From NCBI RefSeq assembly GCF_018138715.1, contig NZ_JAGSHX010000006.1, positions 1,302,001 through 1,366,000 on the forward strand: DNA of 64,000 nucleotides, read 5' to 3'. Below, piece by piece: positions 15,251 to 23,850 of the stretch (its first letter is position 1; each line of letters starts with the position of its first letter). A program made the translations under genes and the position numbers. The DNA comes from Streptomyces asiaticus (lineage in GTDB: Bacteria > Actinomycetota > Actinomycetes > Streptomycetales > Streptomycetaceae). The notes beneath the pieces were generated by a model. That model saw only the letters and a list, made by a program, of their open reading frames with translations, was not told where the DNA came from and ran no database searches.

Positions 15251-18200
15251 TCAGTTCTTCTCCGTGACCCCTGCGGAGTCGAACGTGGCCACCTCGTGCA
15301 TCGCCCGTGCGGCGCTTTGCACCACCGGGAGGGCCAGCAGCGCCCCGGTGCCCTCGCCGAGCCGCAGATCCAGGTCGACCAGGGGGCGCAGACCCAGTTT
15401 GTTCAGGGCCGCCACATGGCCCGGCTCGGCACTGCGGTGGCCCGCGATGCAGGCCGCCAGCACCTCGGGCGCGATGGCGCGGGCGACCAGCGCGGCGGCG
15501 CCCGCACTCACCCCGTCCAGGATCACGGGCGTACGCAGCGAGGCGCCGCCCAGCAGCAGCCCGACGATCGCGGCGTGCTCCAGCCCGCCGAACGCCGACA
15601 GGACGCCGATGGGGTCGGCCGGATCGGGCTGGTGCAGCTCGAGCCCGCGCCGTACGACATCGATCTTGCGCGCGTGCATCTCGTCGTTGATGCCCGTGCC
15701 GCGCCCGGTCACCTCGGCCGGGTCGGCGCCGGTGTAGATGGCGACCAGGGCGGCCGACACGGTGGTGTTGGCGATCCCCATCTCCCCGGTGAGCAGCGCC
15801 TTGTTCCCGGCGGCCACCAGATCGCGGGCCGTCTCGATGCCCACCTCGATGGCGCGCAGCACCTCCTCGCGGGTGAGCGCGGGCCCGACGGTGAAGTCTC
15901 CGGTGCCCGCCCGCACCTTGCGCGGCAGCAGCCCGGGGGTGCTGGGCAGATCGCTCGCCACGCCGACGTCCACGACGCACACCTCGGCGCCCACCTGACC
16001 GGCGAAGGCGTTGCAGACCGCGCCGCCGCCCAGGAAGTTGGCCACCATCTGGGCGGTGACCTCCTGCGGCCAGGCGGTGACGCCCTGGGCGTGCACCCCG
16101 TGGTCGCCCGCGAAGATCGCGACGGCCGCGGGCTCCGGGATCGGCGGCGGGCACTGCCGGGACAGCCCGCTCAGCTGGGCGGAGATGATCTCCAGCATGC
16201 CGAGCGCGCCGGACGGTTTGGTCATCCGCTTCTGCCGCTCCCATGCCTCGCCGAGCGCCTTGGCGTCCAGCGGGCGGATGCCCCGCAGGGTCTCCTGGAG
16301 CAGATTGTGCGGGTCCCCGCCGGGCAGGGTGCGGCGGCCGTACGACTCCTCGTGGACGACCCAGGACAGCGGGCGGCGCTTGGACCACCCGGCCTTCATC
16401 AGCTCGGGCTCCTCCGGGAACTCGTCGACGTATCCGACGCACAGATACGCCACGACCTCCAGATGCTCGGGCAGCCCGAGCTCCCGCACCATCTCGCGCT
16501 CGTCGAAGAAGCTGACCCAGCCGACGCCGAGGCCCTCGGCGCGGGCGGCGAGCCAGAGGTTCTCCACCGCGAGCGCGGAGGAGTACGGCGCCATCTGCGG
16601 CTGGGTGTGCCGGCCGAGGGTGTGGCGGCCGCCGCGGGTGGGATCGGCGGTGACGACGATGTTGACCGGGGTCTCGAGGATGGCCTCGATCTTCAGTTCC
16701 TTGAACTGCTTGGCCCGGCCCTTGGGGAGGGACTTGGCGTACGCGTCCCGCTGGCGCATGGCCAGGTCGTGCATGGCCCGCCGGGTCTCCGCCGAGCGGA
16801 TCACGACGAAGTCCCACGGCTGGGAGTGCCCCACGCTGGGCGCGGTGTGCGCGGCCTCGAGGACGCGCAGCAGCACCTCGTGCGGGATGGGGTCGGGCCG
16901 GAAGCCGTTACGGATGTCCCGGCGCTCGCGCATCACGCGGTGGACGGCGGCGCGCTCGGCCTCGTCGTACCCCTCGGCGCGGGGACCGATGGGGATGGGG
17001 ACCGCTTCGGGCTCGGGCTCCGGCTCGGTTTCCGACTCCGGCTCCGGCTCCGGCGCGGATTCGGGGGCCGTGGCGGGGGTGGTGCCCTCGGGGTTCACGT
17101 CCTCGGGGGCCGTCTCGGGTTCCGATGCGGGCTCGGGCTCCGGCCCGGGGGCGACCGCCTCGGAGGCGGTGGCCTCGGCGTCGGTGGCTTCGGAGTCGGC
17201 GGCGTCGGGTTCCGTGGCTTCGGGCTCGGCGGCTTCCGCGTCCGTGGTCTCCGGTTCGGCGGTCTCGGCCTCGGGCTCGGTGGGTTCCATCGCCTCGGCC
17301 TCGGACTCGGTGGCTTCCGGGGTGTCGGCTTCCGGGGCACCGGCCTCCGGCTCCGTGGCCTCCTCCTCGGTGGCCCGGGTCTCGGGCTCGGCGGCCTCGG
17401 GCTCAGCGGCCTCGGGCTCGGTGGCTTCGCCTTCGGGAGCCGTGGCCTCGGGCTCGGCGGGCTGGGGCTGCGCCCCTGCCTCATCCGTGGGCTCGGTGGC
17501 CTCCGTACCGGCCTCCGGCGCTGCCTCGGCGTCCTGGGTGTCCTGGGTGTCCGCCGCTTCCGCCTCCGGCTCGGCGGGCGTCCCCTGGGCCTCGGCGGCC
17601 TCGGGCGCCTCCGCCTCGGGCTCTTCGCTCGCGGCGGCCCCGGGCTCCGGGGTGTCCGCCGCTTCGGGCTCGGGAACCTGCTCCTCCGGTGACGGCTCCT
17701 CAACCACGACCTCGGCCGCCGCCGCAGGGGTCTCCGCCTCGGCGGCGGTCGGCCCGTGCTCCGCCTCGGCCGCCGCCTGCTCCTCGGCGGGCTCCTCCGG
17801 CGTCGCTGCCTCGACCTCCGATGCGGCCTCCGGTGCGGCCTGCGGCTCGGCGGCGGACGGTTCCGCGGCGACGGCGGGCGCCTCGGGCTGGGGCGTCTCG
17901 TCGGTCACTATCGAGTGCCCCGGGTCCACGGCGGTCTGCGCCACCGTTTCGGCGGGCTGCTCCGGGAGTTGCGGAGCGGCCTCCTCAGCGGGGGCCTCGG
18001 CGGGGACCCCGGCGGCGGGAGCGGGCGGCATCTCGATGGCGATCGGCTCATGGGCCAGCTGCGCCGGGATCTCCGGCGCGGCCCCCGCGACCGGAGCCGG
18101 GGCGGGCTGGGCCTCGGGCTGTTCGGTGACGGGCTCGGTCTGGGCCTGGGCCGGGATCTCGACGACCTGCTCCTCCGCCACGGCGGCCTGCGGGGCGGGC

Positions 18201-19447
18201 TCCACGACGGGCGCCCCGGCCTGAGCCGGAATGCTCGCGCCCGTCTGGTGCGGGTCCACGGCAGCCGGATCCACGGCGGCCGGGTCCACATACGCCTGGT
18301 CCATCGCGACCGGCTGCGCCTCCGACGCCACAGCCTCGGGCTGGGCGAACTGCTCGGGAGCGGGCTCCGCTTCGGGCACCTCCGCGACCTGGGGCTCCTC
18401 GGCCGGAACGCCCGTCTCCACGGGCACGGCCTGCTGGACCGGGGGCGTGGAGTCCCAGGCGTCCCCCGGCGGCGGGGCGTCGACGAGCTGCGAGAGGTCC
18501 GCGAGCTGGGGCCCGGGGAGCCGCCCCGGGTCGTCGGGCTGCGGGGTGAAGTACTGCGGCCCGGCGGCGTACTGGGGCGCGGTGGAGTAGTCCGCCGCCA
18601 GCGGCTGCTCGGGCATGACCGGCTGCTGCTCAGGCATGACCGGCTGCGGCTCGGGAACCACGAACTGCTCGGGCACCGCGAACGGCTGCTCGGGCATGAC
18701 GAACTGCTCGGGCCCGGCGAACTGCTGCTCGGGCATCCCGCCCTGCTCGGGCACCGGGACGCCCTGCTGGGCCCCCATCCCGTACTCCGGCTGCGGCTCG
18801 GGCCGCACCTCCGGCTGGGACGCCCCCTGGTGCGGCACCTGCGGCTGCGGCTCGGGCGCGATCCGCGGCTCCAGAACCTCCGGAACGGCCTGCTGCTCCG
18901 GAACGGCCTGCTGCTCCGGCGCCGCCTGCGGCTGGGGCTCCGGCTGGCGTACGGGCGCGGCGTGCCGACCCGCCGCCGGGCCCCGGTCGGCGAGCGAACG
19001 CACCACGCCGCCGGAGGTGTCGGGCACCGGCGGGCCCATGTGGAGCGGGCGCCGGGAGGGGGCGGTGGGTGCCGCGTAGGCGGCCGGGGCGGGGGCCGGC
19101 TGCGGTACGGGCTGCTCCGCCACGGGCTGTGGCTCGGGCATCTGGGTCTCGGCGTACGCGGCGGGGTCGAGCACCCCCGCCTCGTACGCCCCGGTCTGGT
19201 ACTGGGCCTGCTGCTCGCTCCAGGCGCCCTGGGCGCCCGGCATCAGCAGCAGGTCGTCCTCCTCGCCCACGTGTTCGGAGCCGTCGAGGAAGGTGTAGGC
19301 GGCGCCGGGCGGGACACCGGGCTGTGGCTGTTCGATGTAACCGGCGTCGGCAGGCGGGGCATGGACATCCGCCGGGTGCGGGTGTCCGAGTCGTCCGCCT
19401 GCGTTCTCCGGCAGTCCCTCGCCCGGGACCTGGCCGGTGTCGGTCAT
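15251..19447 (-). CDS. cobT: BluB-CobT fusion with a giant acidic low-complexity N-terminal region
   Basis: The 1398-residue protein has three parts. Residues 1 to ~820 are low-complexity, first Gln/Pro/Glu-rich (MPEQQPVMPEQ-type repeats), then Glu/Ala/Pro/Thr-rich. Residues ~825-1035 are a nitroreductase-fold BluB domain (RRDIRNGFRPDPIP, APSVGHSQPWDF, GLGVGWVSFF), the oxygen-dependent enzyme that cannibalises FMNH2 to 5,6-dimethylbenzimidazole. Residues ~1045-1398 are CobT (IFAGDHGVHAQGVTAWPQEV, GEMGIANTT, GTGINDEMHARKID), which attaches that base to the nicotinate ribotide. One polypeptide therefore makes and activates the lower ligand of cobalamin. ATG 19447 overlaps a 6-codon leader ORF that has the better ribosome-binding site. 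Confidence 0.92.
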   Translation of the reverse strand: MTDTGQVPGEGLPENAGGRLGHPHPADVHAPPADAGYIEQPQPGVPPGAAYTFLDGSEHVGEEDDLLLMPGAQGAWSEQQAQYQTGAYEAGVLDPAAYAETQMPEPQPVAEQPVPQPAPAPAAYAAPTAPSRRPLHMGPPVPDTSGGVVRSLADRGPAAGRHAAPVRQPEPQPQAAPEQQAVPEQQAVPEVLEPRIAPEPQPQVPHQGASQPEVRPEPQPEYGMGAQQGVPVPEQGGMPEQQFAGPEQFVMPEQPFAVPEQFVVPEPQPVMPEQQPVMPEQPLAADYSTAPQYAAGPQYFTPQPDDPGRLPGPQLADLSQLVDAPPPGDAWDSTPPVQQAVPVETGVPAEEPQVAEVPEAEPAPEQFAQPEAVASEAQPVAMDQAYVDPAAVDPAAVDPHQTGASIPAQAGAPVVEPAPQAAVAEEQVVEIPAQAQTEPVTEQPEAQPAPAPVAGAAPEIPAQLAHEPIAIEMPPAPAAGVPAEAPAEEAAPQLPEQPAETVAQTAVDPGHSIVTDETPQPEAPAVAAEPSAAEPQAAPEAASEVEAATPEEPAEEQAAAEAEHGPTAAEAETPAAAAEVVVEEPSPEEQVPEPEAADTPEPGAAASEEPEAEAPEAAEAQGTPAEPEAEAADTQDTQDAEAAPEAGTEATEPTDEAGAQPQPAEPEATAPEGEATEPEAAEPEAAEPETRATEEEATEPEAGAPEADTPEATESEAEAMEPTEPEAETAEPETTDAEAAEPEATEPDAADSEATDAEATASEAVAPGPEPEPASEPETAPEDVNPEGTTPATAPESAPEPEPESETEPEPEPEAVPIPIGPRAEGYDEAERAAVHRVMRERRDIRNGFRPDPIPHEVLLRVLEAAHTAPSVGHSQPWDFVVIRSAETRRAMHDLAMRQRDAYAKSLPKGRAKQFKELKIEAILETPVNIVVTADPTRGGRHTLGRHTQPQMAPYSSALAVENLWLAARAEGLGVGWVSFFDEREMVRELGLPEHLEVVAYLCVGYVDEFPEEPELMKAGWSKRRPLSWVVHEESYGRRTLPGGDPHNLLQETLRGIRPLDAKALGEAWERQKRMTKPSGALGMLEIISAQLSGLSRQCPPPIPEPAAVAIFAGDHGVHAQGVTAWPQEVTAQMVANFLGGGAVCNAFAGQVGAEVCVVDVGVASDLPSTPGLLPRKVRAGTGDFTVGPALTREEVLRAIEVGIETARDLVAAGNKALLTGEMGIANTTVSAALVAIYTGADPAEVTGRGTGINDEMHARKIDVVRRGLELHQPDPADPIGVLSAFGGLEHAAIVGLLLGGASLRTPVILDGVSAGAAALVARAIAPEVLAACIAGHRSAEPGHVAALNKLGLRPLVDLDLRLGEGTGALLALPVVQSAARAMHEVATFDSAGVTEKN

Positions 19448-19464
19448 GCGTACCCCTCGCCCAT
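19444..19464 (-). CDS. Six-codon leader ORF overlapping the cobT start
   Basis: ATG 19464 follows AAGGAG at a normal distance and encodes MGEGYA before a TGA that overlaps the cobT ATG (ATGA). The cobT start itself lies 25 bases from that ribosome-binding site, so cobT translation probably depends on this mini-ORF. An alternative is direct initiation at 19447 with long spacing. Confidence 0.4.
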   Translation of the reverse strand: MGEGYA

Positions 19465-19727
19465 CGCTAGTGCTCCTTCCAACCGCCTACCGCCGAGAGC
19501 AAGCCCCCTGAGCAAGAACGAGCATGCGCCGTGCGCGGCACGTAGACACGCCCGAGGCTTGCCTACCGCGGCCCCACCAAGGGAGGGGCACATTCCGGCC
19601 TTTGGCCAATAAAGCACCGAACGCCGGGCAGCGGTATAGGCAGTACAACGATCCGCCAGCCTACCCCGCGCACTACCTCGAGCAGGTCACCGGGGCGAAG
19701 CTCGGGGCGAACGTCACAAGGACAAAA
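19465..19727 (-). other. Intergenic region upstream of cobT; no riboswitch recognised
   Basis: This 263-base region separates cobL from cobT. It reads TATACC as a possible -10 on the minus strand (complement of 19633-19638) and a GGCC-AAA-GGCC hairpin near 19602-19612. I looked for the cobalamin-riboswitch GCCACTG box on the minus strand and did not find it. cobT therefore seems to have its own promoter, but its control by B12 is not evident from sequence. Confidence 0.4.
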
Positions 19728-20981
19728 TCACTGGTGCGGGCGGTGGCCGCACAGCATGAAGGCGACCGCACGCTCCCGTTCCGTCCAGCCCCGCGTGTCC
19801 AGTTCGACGGATTGGAGGAGTACGCATTCGACGGCGTAGCCCCCGTCCTCAAGCGCCGCGCCGATGGCCTCCGCCTCGTCCCGGGTCGTGGCCTGCGTGA
19901 CGATGCGCTCGGGGCGGCGCGCGGCGCACGCGGCGACCACGGGCGCGCCCCCGCCACCGATCCGCACCACATCCGGCTCCGGCAGGTCCTCCAGCACCCC
20001 GGGGGCGACGCCCTGGATCACCTGGAGCTGTACGGCGAAGCGGCGGGCCAGGGTGGCGGTGCGCTCACAGGCGTCCGGGTCGCGGTCGACGGCGATGACG
20101 GCGGCGCCGAACCCGGCGGTCTCGACGGCCGCCGCGCCGCTGCCCGCTCCGATGTCCCAGACCAGGTCGCCCAGGCGGGGGCCGACGCGGGCGAGTTGGA
20201 GGGAGCGCAGCTGCGGGGACTCGCTCTCGCTCAGCGCGGTCCCGTACGCGGGGCCGGGCAGCGCCCAGCCGCGGACGGTGCCCGGGTAGCCGGGCTCGCG
20301 TCCGGCGATCCAGCCGCCGCTCTGGAGCGCGCCACGGGCGGCACCGGCCGACGAGCCGCCGCGGACGGGCGCTATGCCGGAGCCGCCGATGACGATGACG
20401 ACGTTGGGGTCGCGCCAGGCGTGGTCGGCGGCCTTGTCGGAGGTCAGCACGGTGACCTGCTCGCGCTCGGTGCCCAGGGCCTCGCAGATGACGAAGGTGC
20501 GGTGCACCGGGCCGAGCAGCAGCGCGAGTTCGGCGGGCCCCGCGCCGGGCGAGGTGAGGACGGCGACCTTGGTGTGGGCGCGGCAGACGTTGACCGCGCG
20601 GCGCAGATCGCGGCTGTGGGCGACGACGACCTGGGCGTCGTCCCAGGGCATCCCGGCCCGCGCGAAGGCGGTGGCGACGGAGGAGACGGCGGGGACGACC
20701 TCGACCTCGAGCCCGTGCTCGGGGGCGCGCAGGGCGCGGACGACGCCGAAGAAGCCGGGGTCGCCGTCGGCCAGGACCACGGCGGAGCCGCGGTGCTGGG
20801 CGATCCTGCGGGCCGCGAGATCCACGCTGCCGAGCCGGATCCGCTCGGCACCGGGCGGGACTTCGGGCAGCGTCAGGTGATGAGCGGCGCCGGCCACGAG
20901 GGTGGCCGCGCCGAGGGCGGAGCGGGCCGCGTCCGTGAGCGGGGTGCCGTCCCAACCGATCACCGTGACGCGGTCGGCCAT
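19728..20981 (-). CDS. cobL: Precorrin-6Y C5,15-methyltransferase (decarboxylating)
   Basis: The 417-residue protein joins a CbiE-type tetrapyrrole methylase (residues ~1-215: VTVIGWDGTPLTDAARSAL, LADGDPGFFGVVRAL, VPAVSSVATAFARAGMPW) to a CbiT-type Rossmann methyltransferase (from ~residue 240: LVWDIGAGSGAAAVETA, VIAVDRDPDACERTATLA). It adds methyl groups at C5 and C15 of precorrin-6B with loss of the C12 acetate carboxyl, a middle step of aerobic cobalamin synthesis. It is upstream of cobT and cysG on the same strand; the rest of the B12 pathway must lie outside this window. Confidence 0.93.
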   Translation of the reverse strand: MADRVTVIGWDGTPLTDAARSALGAATLVAGAAHHLTLPEVPPGAERIRLGSVDLAARRIAQHRGSAVVLADGDPGFFGVVRALRAPEHGLEVEVVPAVSSVATAFARAGMPWDDAQVVVAHSRDLRRAVNVCRAHTKVAVLTSPGAGPAELALLLGPVHRTFVICEALGTEREQVTVLTSDKAADHAWRDPNVVIVIGGSGIAPVRGGSSAGAARGALQSGGWIAGREPGYPGTVRGWALPGPAYGTALSESESPQLRSLQLARVGPRLGDLVWDIGAGSGAAAVETAGFGAAVIAVDRDPDACERTATLARRFAVQLQVIQGVAPGVLEDLPEPDVVRIGGGGAPVVAACAARRPERIVTQATTRDEAEAIGAALEDGGYAVECVLLQSVELDTRGWTERERAVAFMLCGHRPHQ

Positions 20982-21287
20982 CGTCCTTGTTCTCCCCTAT
21001 GTGTGGCGGGTCGGGTCTGTCGGGTGCGGCTGCGTCGCGGTGTGGTGCCCGTGAGGGTCCACGGGCGGGTCGCGGCCGGTGCGCCGCGGATGCGCGGGTC
21101 ACGGCCCCGGATGCGGCCGAGGCGCGGGTGCTCGGCGCGGACAGAGAGTACCCCGGCTGGTCCCGGACCGCCGGAGCGGGGGCGGGCGCTGGGGTGGTGC
21201 GCCGAGGGCGCGGACGGCGCGAATGCGCCGGATGTCCGCCCCGGCCGGGGTGCGGTGGGGGCGGTGGGGGGGTCGGCCCCGGCCGGA
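20982..21287. other. 306-base intergenic region with no gene seen
   Basis: Between cobL and the acetyltransferase gene the sequence is extremely GC-rich with long GCGGGTCGCGG-type runs. The open frames here are low-complexity shadows. The cobL promoter must lie at its left end. Confidence 0.5.
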
Positions 21288-21935
21288 TCAGCCCCAGTCG
21301 GAGTAGCTGGGATAGACGCCGAAGCCGTCGGGCCCGGAGAGCTGGCCGGTGGCGCCGTCGAGGTCCTCGGCGAGCAGGCTCCAGACGATGAGGTCGGTGC
21401 GCAGATCGGTCCAACCGCCGTCCTCCGTCTGGGTGCGGGCTATCCAGGCGTGGCGCAACACGCCCTCGCTGATGCAGCCGACCTTCTGGGCGACCTGCTG
21501 GGCGGCGGTGTTGCCGGCGGCGGTGCGCAGCTCCAGGCGCTCGAACTTCTGGTCCTGGAACAGCCAGCGGGCCACGGCCAGCACCGACTCCGAGGCATAG
21601 CCCTCACCGCGCGCCCAGTGGGCGACGATATAGCTGACCTCGGTGGCCAGCAGCCGCCAGTCGGTATTGCGCAGATGCACGATGCCGACGAGCCGCTGGG
21701 TGAGGAATTCGGCGACCGCGAAGACGATTCCGCGACCGGTGGTCCGCTCCGCCGGGGCGAGCCGCAGCGCCTGGTCGCGGGCGTCGCCGAGGCCGTACGG
21801 ATAGGGCGCCCGGGTCCAGGCGATGACGCTTTCGTCGTTCATCATGTCGGCGAGCGCGGGTATGTCCGCTTCCTCGAACGGGCGCAGCACCAGCCGTTCC
21901 GTACTGATGGAGATGTCCGGGAAGGTGGATGTCAT
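21288..21935 (-). CDS. GNAT-family N-acetyltransferase (RimJ/RimL type)
   Basis: The 215-residue protein opens with the RimJ-type SISTERLVLRPFEEADIPAL and has the acetyl-CoA binding region in ATEVSYIVAHWARGEGYASE and LELRTAAGNTAAQQVAQKVG, where N-x-A-S/A-x-x-V/L-x-x-K-x-G is the usual motif B. It would acetylate an amino group of a protein N-terminus or a small molecule; the substrate is not predictable. It is a single gene on the minus strand downstream of metQ, separated from it by a terminator-like hairpin. A run of 20-25 extra residues at the C-terminus (GATGQLSGPDGFGVYPSY) is unusual. Confidence 0.88.
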   Translation of the reverse strand: MTSTFPDISISTERLVLRPFEEADIPALADMMNDESVIAWTRAPYPYGLGDARDQALRLAPAERTTGRGIVFAVAEFLTQRLVGIVHLRNTDWRLLATEVSYIVAHWARGEGYASESVLAVARWLFQDQKFERLELRTAAGNTAAQQVAQKVGCISEGVLRHAWIARTQTEDGGWTDLRTDLIVWSLLAEDLDGATGQLSGPDGFGVYPSYSDWG

Positions 21936-22030
21936 GCGCCGCTCCGTAACCGGGGGTGGTGGTCTGGGCCGTGGAAAAGCCCAGCATGCAGCATCACCCA
22001 GGGGAAATGCAGCACGGGGGGTGAATCGGA

Positions 22031-22067
22031 AGGCTCCGCATCCGGTCGCGGTCCGGATGCGGAGCCT
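22031..22067 (-). terminator. Perfect 15-bp hairpin downstream of metQ
   Basis: AGGCTCCGCATCCGG pairs perfectly with CCGGATGCGGAGCCT around a seven-base loop, 67 bases beyond the metQ stop and before the acetyltransferase start. It is the likely terminator of the metNIQ transcript. Confidence 0.75.
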
Positions 22068-22133
22068 CGGGGATCCGCCGGCGGGCGGGAAACGTTGGCG
22101 AATTCCTTGCGGTGGTGACGGTGTGCCGCGGGA

Positions 22134-22958
22134 TCAGAAGGAGGGCAGTACGGAGCCCTGGTACTGGTCCTTGATGAACTTCATCACCTGCGGGGAGGTG
22201 AGCAGCTTGGCCAGCTTCTTGACGCGCGGGTCGTCCTCGTTGCCCTTCTTCACGGCCAGGAAGTTGGCGTACGGGTTGTTCTTGGGCGACTCGAGGATGA
22301 TGGCGTCCTTGGCGGGCTTGAGGTGCGCCTCGATGGCGTAGTTGCCGTTGACGACCGCGGCGTCCACGTCGTCGAGCGACCGCGGCAGCTGGGCGGCCTC
22401 CAGCTCCTTGAACTTCAGGCCCTTGGGGTTGGCCGTGATGTCCTTGGGGGTGGCCTCGTTGCCGACGCCGCTCTTGAGCTTGATGACGTCATTGGCGTCC
22501 AGCAGCTTCAGCGCGCGGGCCTCGTTGACCGTGTCGCTCGGGACGGCCACGGTGGCGCCCTTCTTGAGCTCGTCGGCCTTCTTCACCTTGTGCGAGTAGA
22601 GGCCGAGCGGCTCGAGGTGCACGGTGACGACGGGCACGATGTCGGTGCCCTTCTTCTTGTTGAAGTCGTCGAGGAACGGCTGGTTCTGGAAGTAGTTGGC
22701 ACCGACCGAGCCGTCCTGGGTGGACAGATTCGGCGTGTTGTAGTCGGTGAACTCCTTCACCTCCAGCTTGAGGCCCGCCTTGTCGGCCAGGTGGTCCTTG
22801 ACGTAGTTGAGGATCTCCGCGTGCGGGACGGGGCTCGCGGCGACGACCAGCGCGCCGTTCTTGTCGTCCGACGAACCCGGGGCGCCGCACGCGGCGACAC
22901 CGAGGGCGAGCGCTCCGGCGGCGAGGACGGTGGTGACGGTCTTGGTGGTGTTACGCAC
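22134..22958 (-). CDS. metQ: Methionine ABC transporter, substrate-binding lipoprotein
   Basis: GTG 22958 gives a 274-residue NlpA/MetQ lipoprotein. Residues 1-24 are a signal peptide with lipobox GVAAC, so the mature protein is anchored by Cys outside the membrane. The binding domain shows the family motifs PVPHAEILNYVKDHL, VKEFTDYNTPN, GANYFQNQPFLDDF and VNGNYAIEAHLKP. It delivers methionine (often including the D-isomer) to MetI/MetN. It is the third gene of a minus-strand operon, 94 bases after metI. A much longer upstream frame (to 23213) is rejected because it lacks a signal sequence and ribosome-binding site. Confidence 0.95.
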   Translation of the reverse strand: MRNTTKTVTTVLAAGALALGVAACGAPGSSDDKNGALVVAASPVPHAEILNYVKDHLADKAGLKLEVKEFTDYNTPNLSTQDGSVGANYFQNQPFLDDFNKKKGTDIVPVVTVHLEPLGLYSHKVKKADELKKGATVAVPSDTVNEARALKLLDANDVIKLKSGVGNEATPKDITANPKGLKFKELEAAQLPRSLDDVDAAVVNGNYAIEAHLKPAKDAIILESPKNNPYANFLAVKKGNEDDPRVKKLAKLLTSPQVMKFIKDQYQGSVLPSF

Positions 22959-23052
22959 GAAAAGTGCCTTTCTTCGAGGGCGCACGAATCCGCCGCGGGT
23001 GCGGAAGCGGAGTACGAGCGGGGTGGTACGGGGTGCGGGGGTGTGGGGGGGC

Positions 23053-23850
23053 TCAGGGGACCTTGGTGGGCTCCACGGACTCGATCTCGGCGGGCGCGGC
23101 CCGCCGCTCCGGCGCCGGAGCGGGCTTCCCGGGCTTCCCGGCCCGGGACGCGCCGCCGCGCAGCAGCACCAGCCGCGGGGCGACCGAGGAGCGGCCGCGG
23201 TGCGACAGGCCACGGGCGGCGAGGTCGCCCGCGAACTGGATGATGGCGATGACCACCGCGAGGATGGCGACGGTGATCCACATCAGCTTGGTCTCGAACC
23301 GCAGATAGCCGTAGCGGACGGCGAGGTCACCGAGGCCACCGGCGCCGACCGTGCCGGCCATCGCGGAGTAGCCGATGAGCGCGACGATCGTGGTGGTCGC
23401 GCTGGAGATCAGTGACGGCAGCGACTCGGGCAGCAGCACCTTGCGGACGACCGTCCAGGTGGAGCCGCCCATCGACTGCACGGCCTCCACCAGCCCGCCG
23501 TCCACCTCGCGCACCGAGGTCTCCACGAGCCGGGCGTAGAAGGGGATGGCGCCGATGGCGAGGGGCACGATGGCGGCCTCGGGGCCGATGGTGGTGCCGA
23601 CGATCGCGCGGGTGAAGGAGATCAGGGCGACCATCAGGATGATGAACGGCATCGAGCGGGCGATGTTGACGACCTGCCCGACGACCTTGTTCACCACCAC
23701 GTTCTGGAGCACTCCGCCGCGGTCGGTGAGGACCAGCAGCACACCGAGCGGCAGTCCGCCGGCGACGGCGATCAGCGCCGACCAGCCGACCATGTAGAGG
23801 GTGTCCCAACAGGCCTGCTCCAGCAGGGGCTCCATCTCGGACCAGGTCAC
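23053..23850 (-). CDS. metI: Methionine ABC transporter permease
   Basis: This 265-residue inner-membrane protein has five or six helices and the binding-protein-dependent transport signature around EAVQSMGGSTWTVVRKVLLP and the ALIGYSAMAGTVGAGGLGDL segment near residue 185, both characteristic of MetI. The last ~45 residues are a charged Pro/Ala/Lys-rich tail (KPAPAPERRAAPAEIES) longer than in enterobacterial MetI. GTG 23850 overlaps the metN stop by four bases, so the two are translationally coupled. Confidence 0.94.
   Translation of the reverse strand: MTWSEMEPLLEQACWDTLYMVGWSALIAVAGGLPLGVLLVLTDRGGVLQNVVVNKVVGQVVNIARSMPFIILMVALISFTRAIVGTTIGPEAAIVPLAIGAIPFYARLVETSVREVDGGLVEAVQSMGGSTWTVVRKVLLPESLPSLISSATTTIVALIGYSAMAGTVGAGGLGDLAVRYGYLRFETKLMWITVAILAVVIAIIQFAGDLAARGLSHRGRSSVAPRLVLLRGGASRAGKPGKPAPAPERRAAPAEIESVEPTKVP

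Noticed and set aside
16980..19100. The Ala/Pro/Glu-rich stretch of CobT as a separate gene or a misread antisense region
   Set aside because: It is continuous and in frame with the BluB-CobT part, has no stop or start signals within, and keeps a biased composition typical of streptomycete linkers.
19465..19727. A cobalamin riboswitch upstream of cobT
   Set aside because: The conserved GCCACTG-type box and surrounding stems were not found on the minus strand.
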